This document shows, piece after piece, positions 60,733 to 64,000 of a stretch of DNA of 64,000 nucleotides. The notes beneath the pieces are model-generated. The model was not told the origin of the DNA, made no database searches, and saw only the letters and a list, made by a program, of their open reading frames with translations. The translations under genes were made by a program, and so were the position numbers. Each line of letters starts with the position of its first letter. Positions within the stretch are counted from its first letter, which is position 1. The DNA is from an uncultured delta proteobacterium (GTDB lineage Bacteria > Desulfobacterota > Desulfobulbia > Desulfobulbales > Desulfocapsaceae): the NCBI GenBank assembly GCA_903901335.1, contig CAIUQR010000155.1, positions 22,276 to 86,275 of the forward strand. Reading direction: 5' to 3'.

Positions 60733-60792
60733 CCAAATGCGATACTATTGGGGGTGGTAGTGCATTTGGTGGCTGTCTTTCTGGAAAGACAG
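60733..60792 (+). promoter_or_regulatory. Two successive hairpins in the ppk2 leader
   Basis: Outer hairpin: CCAAATGC (60733-60740) pairs perfectly with GCATTTGG (60762-60769) over 21 bases. A second hairpin follows: CTGTCTTT (60773-60780) with AAAGACAG (60785-60792) and a CTGG loop. Neither is followed by a T-run. They lie just upstream of the ppk2 Shine-Dalgarno and could affect its translation or mRNA stability. Confidence 0.5.
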
Positions 60793-60821
60793 ATCCCGGT
60801 TTTTCCCGATCAGGAGTCTTT

Positions 60822-61790
60822 ATGAGCGAAACGAAAAACGATAATCCCCCTCCCCGCAAGCGCAAAGGGGCAACTGCAGTCATAAAGGAACTGGTGAAAG
60901 ATCTTGAAAAAGATATTTCATCCCATCCCCCTGACGAACAGAGCCGCAAGATTGCCAGTGTCCTCAAAAAAGAAGATAAGGAGCATATCATCAAGGCCTG
61001 TCTCCTCGATTATTATAATGCCGAGGAACTCAAACCCTATCAGGCAGAACTGATCAAGATGCAGAACCACCTGGAACGTACCGGCAAAAAAATGATCATC
61101 CTCTTTGATGGCCGTGATGCCTCAGGCAAGGGTGGGACAATACGCCGGCTCACCCGGTACATGAACGGAAAGCGGTACCGGGTCACAGCCCTTGGGAAGC
61201 CCAATGAGTACCAGAAAACCGAACTGCATATGAAACGGTATATCGAACAGTTTCCCCATGCAGGCGAGATAGTCCTTTTCGACCGCAGCTGGTACAACCG
61301 GGCCATGGTCGAGCCGGTCATGGGTTTCTGCACCAAAGCCCAGTATCAGCGTTTCCTGAAAAAAGTCACCTCCTATGAGGAAAATTTCATCCTGGACGCT
61401 GGAAAAACCATCCTTTTAAAACTCTATTTTTCCGTGAGCAAGGAAGAACAGGCCAGACGATTTGAACGAAGAAAGAATGACGCGCTCCGCCAGTGGAAAC
61501 TGAGCGAAGTGGATCTGCAGGCCCAGGAACTCTGGGGAGAGTTCACCGAAAAGAAAAGAATCCTGCTGGAGAAGACCCATACCGAAAAGTCCAAGTGGTG
61601 GATCATCCGCTCGGATAACAAACACCTGGCCAGGCGAGAAACCATGAAGCTGATTCTCAACTCCATCAAATACGTAGGGAGAAGCAGAACCCTCGATTTT
61701 TCGATGGACCCGGACATTGTCATTCCGGGCGACATAGAATTGAAAAAAATGAAAAAAGAACAGAAAAAATATGGTGCGCCGCTGCTGTAA
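60822..61790 (+). CDS. ppk2: Polyphosphate kinase 2 family protein
   Basis: 322 residues from the ATG at 60822, preceded by CAGGAGTC. PPK2 catalytic domain: Walker A region FDGRDASGKGGTIRRLTRYMN, Walker B-like IVLFDRSWYNRAMVEPVMGF, and the lid ARRFERRKNDALRQWKLSEVDLQA. PPK2 enzymes transfer phosphate between polyphosphate and nucleotides, usually making ATP or GTP. The N-terminal 60 residues are a basic linker. A longer ORF from 60717 runs through the leader hairpins and is rejected. CHAD and SixA genes are 3-5 kb away. Confidence 0.93.
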   Translation: MSETKNDNPPPRKRKGATAVIKELVKDLEKDISSHPPDEQSRKIASVLKKEDKEHIIKACLLDYYNAEELKPYQAELIKMQNHLERTGKKMIILFDGRDASGKGGTIRRLTRYMNGKRYRVTALGKPNEYQKTELHMKRYIEQFPHAGEIVLFDRSWYNRAMVEPVMGFCTKAQYQRFLKKVTSYEENFILDAGKTILLKLYFSVSKEEQARRFERRKNDALRQWKLSEVDLQAQELWGEFTEKKRILLEKTHTEKSKWWIIRSDNKHLARRETMKLILNSIKYVGRSRTLDFSMDPDIVIPGDIELKKMKKEQKKYGAPLL

Positions 61791-61836
61791 CTCTGACGAA
61801 CTTTCATGTATTGCAATTTAAAAAGGTGCCCTGCAA

Positions 61837-62001
61837 ATGAGCAAAAAGCAGAAAGAAGACAAGGAAAAGAAGAAACTCGAAGAGATAACCTTGCAGGAAG
61901 GCCCCCCCTTGGCCAATAGCACTCCTATAGATCGGTTCAGAGTGTTTGGTTATACCCTGACAGGAAGAAATCATCTGACATTTCTTCCTGTCATCACTTG
62001 A
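61837..62001 (+). CDS. Possible 54-residue small protein
   Basis: A short frame after ppk2 starting MSKKQKEDKEKKKLEEITLQ, highly charged at the N-terminus and ending in TLTGRNHLTFLPVIT. The last codons fall in a perfect 13-base inverted repeat (61959-61992), which makes coding of that end doubtful. No strong ribosome binding site. It may be a small basic protein, or the truncated front part of a larger gene. Confidence 0.35.
   Translation: MSKKQKEDKEKKKLEEITLQEGPPLANSTPIDRFRVFGYTLTGRNHLTFLPVIT
61959..61992. repeat. Perfect inverted repeat after ppk2
   Basis: Thirteen bases GACAGGAAGAAAT (61959-61971) are mirrored exactly by ATTTCTTCCTGTC (61980-61992), loop of eight. No T-run follows. It could be a transcription stop without T-run, a processing site or the end of a small mobile fragment. 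Confidence 0.7.
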
Positions 62002-62121
62002 TCGCCAATAAGTTACATCCGATTTTAAAGTTTGACTGACATATCATTTCAGGCGAATACTTATGTGTAAAAGATTTTCCTCTTCAGTCTGATTTTCGGA
62101 GCTATACATTTCGGACTTTCA

Positions 62122-62340
62122 ATGTTAGCAATAGTCAAAGGGTTCTACATCTTTAGCGCACCTTCAGATGTGACTGGAATCTTCTGGCAGAATGCAATGA
62201 ATTGTTTGTTGTTCCCGGCAAATGTTTTAATCAGGAGTTCAGGATCACAAGGGGCGCAAACATTAGCAATAGTTCTTAATAGTCTTTTCTGGGGCACCTT
62301 AATTGCAGGCCTTTACCTCGGATTGCGGAAAGTGCGTTAA
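62122..62340 (+). CDS. Small membrane protein, possibly frame-damaged
   Basis: 72 residues from ATG with a hydrophobic C-terminal helix (LAIVLNSLFWGTLIAGLYLGL). The open frame continues upstream to 62071 with further membrane-like residues (IFLFSLIFGAIHFGLS) but lacks a start codon. A different frame has ATG at 62063 (MCKRF...) that would run into it after a one-base shift. So it may be a small membrane protein that lost its start through a frameshift. Low GC content; no family recognised. Confidence 0.35.
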   Translation: MLAIVKGFYIFSAPSDVTGIFWQNAMNCLLFPANVLIRSSGSQGAQTLAIVLNSLFWGTLIAGLYLGLRKVR

Positions 62341-62469
62341 AATTTGGTCAGGTATATTTATTCCAAACCACCGGCTTTATAAAAAATCAAAAAAGATCGA
62401 TCTTGCAACCTTGTGCGTAATCAAGTAAGTTATTGTAACTAATATGAATTTTGTCTCGAATCTCTCCAA

Positions 62470-62502
62470 GACACTTCCTGAAAATTTATTTCAGGAAGTG
62501 TC
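62470..62502. repeat. Perfect inverted repeat before the M48 protease
   Basis: Fourteen bases GACACTTCCTGAAA (62470-62483) pair exactly with TTTCAGGAAGTGTC (62489-62502), loop of five. It shares the CAGGAAG/CTTCCTG core with the repeat at 61959-61992. No T-run follows directly. It lies 45 bases before the M48 protease gene. Confidence 0.7.
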
Positions 62503-62547
62503 AGATCAAGTCTCATTTTCTACATATTATTCATCCCCTGAAACCCT

Positions 62548-63798
62548 ATGAACCCCTGGTTACTCTGTATCCTGCTCATTATTTTTGTTCAATATGTACT
62601 GGAAGTCAGCGTCGCACTTCTCAATCTGAAAGCCCTTTCGCCGCAGCTCCCCGAAGAGTTCGCCGGGGAAACTACGCAGGATGAGTATGCCAAATCCCAG
62701 GAATATACCAGAATCACGACATATGTTTCTCTTCTAGAAAATACCTGGTCGACTGGTCTGACCCTCATTTTTCTCCTTTCCGGCGGCTTTAACCGTGTTG
62801 ATATCTGGGCCAGGGGTTTGGGTTTTGGAACAATCCCGACGGGTCTTCTCTACATGGGTGTGCTCCTGTTTCTTTTGATGCTGATCGGTCTCCCCTTTTC
62901 CCTTTATTCAACCTTTGTGATTGAAAATCGATTCGGCTTTAACAAAACGACAGTAAAAACGTTTATCCTTGATCATATCAAGAGCATCCTGCTGGCTATT
63001 ATCATAGGTGGTCCCGTACTGGCGCTGGTTCTCTGGTTTTTTGAACAAACGGGCGCCCTGGCCTGGATATATTGCTGGATAGGCGTTGTGATTATCTCAA
63101 TTATTCTCCAATTTTTGGCCCCGGTGCTGATCATGCCCCTCTTCAATACGTTTACACCACTCGCAGACGGGCCCCTGAAAGAGGCAATTATGTCGTATGC
63201 CGGTCAGCAGGATTTCAAAATGCAGGGAATCTTTACCATGGACGGGTCCAAACGCTCGACAAAACTGAACGCGTTTTTCACAGGGTTCGGCCATTTTCGA
63301 AAAATCGTCTTCTATGATACGCTCATTGAAAAACTCTCCGAGCAGGAAATTATCGCCGTTCTTGCCCATGAGATGGGGCACTTCAAACTCCACCATATCA
63401 TCAAAATGATTTTTGCCTCGATCCTGCAGACAGGTATCCTCTTCTATTTTCTCTCTATTACTCTCAATAACCAAGGAATCTTCGAGGCGTTCGGTATGGC
63501 GCATTTGTCTATTTACGCAAGTCTTGTCTTTTTCGGCTTTCTCTTCTCTCCTGTGAACCTGCTCGTTTCCATCGTCTTCAATATCTTTTCAAGGCGTCAC
63601 GAATATTCTGCCGACCAGTTCGCCTCAAACAGCACCGGATCTCCTGATACTCTTATCCGGGGGTTGAAAAAACTCAGCTGCGCAAATCTTTCCAACCTTA
63701 TTCCGCATCCGTTTCATGTTTTTCTCCATTACAGTCATCCTCCGATCCTGGAACGAATAGCCGCTTTGAGAAAAAATCATTTTTCATCGAAGAGTTAA
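62548..63798 (+). CDS. M48-family membrane zinc protease (Ste24-like)
   Basis: 416 residues with about six to seven membrane helices. Zinc motif HEMGH in IAVLAHEMGHFKLHH and the third ligand Glu in SRRHEYSADQFAS. The N-terminal part (NLKALSPQLPEEFAG) and ENRFGFNKTTVKTFILDHIKS match the CAAX prenyl protease 1 family. In bacteria these proteases probably act in membrane protein quality control. The 33-base inverted repeat lies upstream; the ribosome binding site is weak. Confidence 0.93.
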   Translation: MNPWLLCILLIIFVQYVLEVSVALLNLKALSPQLPEEFAGETTQDEYAKSQEYTRITTYVSLLENTWSTGLTLIFLLSGGFNRVDIWARGLGFGTIPTGLLYMGVLLFLLMLIGLPFSLYSTFVIENRFGFNKTTVKTFILDHIKSILLAIIIGGPVLALVLWFFEQTGALAWIYCWIGVVIISIILQFLAPVLIMPLFNTFTPLADGPLKEAIMSYAGQQDFKMQGIFTMDGSKRSTKLNAFFTGFGHFRKIVFYDTLIEKLSEQEIIAVLAHEMGHFKLHHIIKMIFASILQTGILFYFLSITLNNQGIFEAFGMAHLSIYASLVFFGFLFSPVNLLVSIVFNIFSRRHEYSADQFASNSTGSPDTLIRGLKKLSCANLSNLIPHPFHVFLHYSHPPILERIAALRKNHFSSKS

Positions 63799-64000
63799 GG
63801 ACATCCGGATGATCCTGAAATAAAAAAGGAAATGCTTTGTCCCGAATGTATGATTTCTCGTTGACAGCCCCTGGCGTATCGGGTAGTTTGCCGCGGTCTT
63901 TGGGAGGCGGGGGCTTGATTGCGGAATCGACCAGGCGAGCGAGGAACAAAGATGCAAGAGGAAGCAAAAGAGTATTGACAGACAGGGAAGAAGAAGTTAA
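63799..64000. other. Right edge of the window, unassigned
   Basis: About 200 bases after the M48 gene. A minus-strand frame (63698-63967) overlaps the protease end by 100 bases, is proline-rich at its start and has no recognisable motif; I do not accept it. A gene continuing beyond the edge cannot be excluded. Confidence 0.3.

Noticed and set aside
63698..63967. 89-codon minus-strand frame at the right edge
   Set aside because: Overlaps 100 bases of the M48 protease end and shows no recognisable domain; may be chance.
1..64000. CRISPR arrays, insertion sequences, integrases, phage genes or rRNA operons
   Set aside because: No direct repeat array, transposase, integrase or rRNA sequence was found by reading both strands.

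Overview
The window looks like chromosomal DNA from a Gram-negative anaerobe of the Desulfobacterota, closest in feel to sulfate- or sulfur-cycling Desulfobulbales such as Desulfotalea or Desulfocapsa. This is inferred from gene content and order (serA, ispE, tRNA-Gln, prs, rplY, pth, carD, rluD, coaE, rho, rpmE, prfA, prmC, murA), the FeoA/FeoB iron system with its Cys-rich partner, and lipid A/outer-membrane genes. No rRNA gene, insertion sequence, prophage or CRISPR array was seen.

Layout. (1) 1-1838: 5' part of a YejB-type peptide permease (minus strand) and RNase D. (2) 1890-25508: a single-strand 23.6 kb biosynthetic cluster of 25 tightly packed genes, many joined by ATGA overlaps. Its right half (14175-25508) carries an almost complete aryl-polyene set: glycosyltransferase/acyltransferase fusion, ACP, periplasmic 'excinuclease-like' protein, ketosynthase, ketosynthase-like partner without active-site Cys, ketoreductase, two hotdog dehydratase-type proteins, LolA-like carrier, MMPL exporter, DUF3261-like lipoprotein, thioesterase, ketosynthase. 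Its left half (1890-14178) adds two ketosynthases, a phytoene-desaturase-like FAD enzyme, an ACP, a PlsC acyltransferase, a PaaK-like ligase, an aromatic amino acid ammonia-lyase whose residues point to tyrosine, a PagL-like lipid A deacylase, a second Cys-less ketosynthase fragment and two B12-type radical SAM enzymes. That left half resembles the gene set proposed for ladderane lipids in anammox bacteria. The hybrid is the most interesting object in the window.

(3) 25497-39701, minus strand: two unknown small genes, then a housekeeping run from serA to murA. A tRNA-Gln(UUG) lies between ispE and prs, and the ispE stop codon sits inside the tRNA. (4) 39874-46354, minus strand: a large PEP-synthase-like protein with a C-terminal LamG-like domain, a dual-specificity phosphatase, and a chromate operon chrB-chrA-rhodanese behind a good promoter with inverted repeats. 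(5) 46593-53035, plus strand: gltX, glnS, feoA, a second feoA-like gene with its own promoter/operator, a Cys-rich membrane protein and feoB, closed by a bidirectional terminator.

(6) 53342-59590, minus strand: a DUF4177-type protein, an AvtA-type aminotransferase, a small Cys protein, and an argJ-CHAD-ParA-SixA operon. (7) 59919-63798, plus strand: a metallophosphatase, a PPK2 polyphosphate kinase behind a structured leader, short uncertain ORFs flanked by two perfect inverted repeats, and an M48 membrane protease.

How the cluster may work (inference): the ammonia-lyase makes p-coumarate from tyrosine, the ligase loads it on ACP, ketosynthases with ketoreductase and dehydratases extend it into a polyene, the acyltransferases and glycosyltransferase anchor it to a lipid, and LolA/MMPL/lipoprotein components move it to the outer membrane. 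The FAD enzyme and radical SAM enzymes would modify the chain in a way the sequence alone does not reveal.
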